DNA of 5,343 nucleotides from Spirochaetia bacterium (GTDB lineage: Bacteria; Spirochaetota; Spirochaetia; Treponematales; Breznakiellaceae), in assembly GCA_025997755.1 (NCBI GenBank), contig BNVA01000127.1, positions 1 to 5,343 of the forward strand, in the 5' to 3' direction. The notes beneath the pieces were generated by a model. It saw nothing but the letters and a program-made list of their open reading frames with translations, was not told the origin of the DNA and did no database searches. Below, piece after piece: positions 4,498-5,343 of this stretch. A program made the position numbers and the translations under genes. The number at the start of each line of letters is the position of its first letter. The stretch's first letter is position 1.

Positions 4498-5343
4498 TCA
4501 TAACGAATCTTTCCCTCCTGTATCAGCCGCCATCCTAGCCCCATAGTCCCCGGGTGTAGGTTCATAGCTTACTTCATTATCTGTTTCGCCGCTATATTTC
4601 TTGAAATTTTCAGCTTGTTCAAGTACCTGCTCGAATACTTCTTCGTCCCATTCCGGGGGATAGCCGTTCTTATACAAAAGAACCGTTAAGTCTTTACTTA
4701 GCCTGTTTTTAATATCATCCCGGACAGCCCAATCGGTATATTGGGATTTTTCATCGACCAGTTCTTTTATTTTCCTGGCAAGCACTATGCATTTTTCTTC
4801 CGCATATTGGAATTGGTGTTTGTCTCTGACCGAAACAAGAATGTCGTAAAAAACTTTCTCTTCGTAACTTATACCTAATTTCTCAAAAGAAGCCTTGTCG
4901 TCTTGTAAATCACCTAAAATTTTAATCAATTCGTTTGAAAGGCTGTCAACAAAATCAGCCACGACTTCGCTGGTAAAGGTGAGCTTGTCACGATTATTAT
5001 AGGATTCTATTACTTTTTTCAAGCGTTCATCAAATTGAATAGCCTTTACTTTGTTGGTTCTACCATATCCCCTAATTGCCTTTTTCAAGAGTTTCATTAG
5101 GGCATTAAATTTGGTGATAGGCATTTTTATTTCGGCTAGTTTCTTCTCAAAATCATCACTGAAAAGATCTTCTGTATTGTCGGCATCAACGATGTTTTCT
5201 ATGCCGGTACAACTTATGGCCTTTTGCACCATTTCTTCCACATGGCGGTTCATGGTTTCAGCATCGGGGGTGTTGTCCTTTGTCTGTTTGTAGATTATTG
5301 ACCGTATGGCAAGGTAGAATTGGGCCTGAACGTTTTCTTGGTC
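4498..5343 (-). CDS. hsdR: Type I restriction enzyme R subunit, C-terminal end (partial)
   Basis: The frame is open to the right edge of the window, so the 5' part is missing. The visible 281 residues match the C-terminal helical region of HsdR (DUF3387-like), the motor/endonuclease subunit of type I restriction complexes. Examples are FYLAIRSIIYKQTKDNTPD (visible residues 9-27), YEEKVFYDIL (160-169), ARKIKELVDEKSQYTDW (189-205) and VLLYKNGYPPEWDEEVFEQV (221-240), then LEQAENFKK (241-249). The ATG at 5253 is internal, not the start, because homology continues upstream of it. The nuclease and helicase domains lie outside the window, and hsdM/hsdS are presumably nearby. The C-terminus is intact and ends in TGA at 4498-4500. 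The gene is 110 bp upstream of, and on the same strand as, the ParB-like operon. Confidence 0.88.
   Translation of the reverse strand, partial: DQENVQAQFYLAIRSIIYKQTKDNTPDAETMNRHVEEMVQKAISCTGIENIVDADNTEDLFSDDFEKKLAEIKMPITKFNALMKLLKKAIRGYGRTNKVKAIQFDERLKKVIESYNNRDKLTFTSEVVADFVDSLSNELIKILGDLQDDKASFEKLGISYEEKVFYDILVSVRDKHQFQYAEEKCIVLARKIKELVDEKSQYTDWAVRDDIKNRLSKDLTVLLYKNGYPPEWDEEVFEQVLEQAENFKKYSGETDNEVSYEPTPGDYGARMAADTGGKDSL

Noticed and set aside
5051..5293. Plus-strand frame with hydrophobic residues opposite hsdR
   Set aside because: Antisense shadow of hsdR. The minus-strand frame shows clear HsdR C-terminal similarity and is open to the window edge.
1..5343. CRISPR array, insertion sequence or duplicated attachment site
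   Set aside because: I saw no regularly spaced direct repeats, no transposase or terminal inverted repeats, and no second copy of the tRNA-Tyr 3' end in the window.

Overview
The window looks like an accessory (genomic-island) region of a bacterial chromosome. A termite-gut Treponema-type spirochaete is my best guess. It rests mainly on remembered resemblance of the N-terminal integrase fragment (start MGRSFYLIAHKSGMIYAEIL) to tyrosine recombinases of that group, so the taxonomic call is moderate at best. Base composition is a mosaic. The left part, to about 1380, is mixed to GC-rich. The block from about 1400 to 4497 is clearly AT-rich. The hsdR end at the right is intermediate.

Layout, left to right. 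(1) 1-299 has no gene; it holds GC-rich hairpins and, at its right end, a good sigma70-type promoter. (2) 300-381 is an intact tRNA-Tyr (GTA anticodon, long variable arm). (3) 382-538 is a structured spacer with two hairpins, the second immediately before the integrase ribosome binding site. (4) 539-1036 (+) is a tyrosine-recombinase remnant: the N-terminal region is present, the catalytic domain is absent. (5) 1037-1384 has no convincing gene but carries three strong GC-rich inverted repeats. (6) 1385-4387 (-) is a compact three-gene operon. In transcription order it encodes a ParB-like protein, a protein with a probable PD-(D/E)XK-type nuclease core, and a D12-class adenine-N6 DNA methyltransferase. 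The genes are separated by 7 bp and by a 4-bp ATGA overlap. (7) 4388-4497 is the operon's promoter region, with two perfect palindromes and an extended -10 box. (8) 4498-5343 (-) is the 3' end of a type I restriction gene, hsdR, running off the right edge.

Interpretation. The tRNA-integrase arrangement is the classic left end of an integrated island. Its cargo here is DNA defence: a type I restriction system (only the hsdR end is visible) and, next to it, a second restriction-modification-like unit of methyltransferase + nuclease + ParB-like protein. The D12 enzyme would mark self DNA, the nuclease-like protein would cut unmarked DNA, and the ParB-like protein could bind or translocate on DNA or regulate the operon. 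The last assignment is inference. I do not recognise this exact three-gene combination as a named system, and it is the best candidate for an undescribed system in the window.
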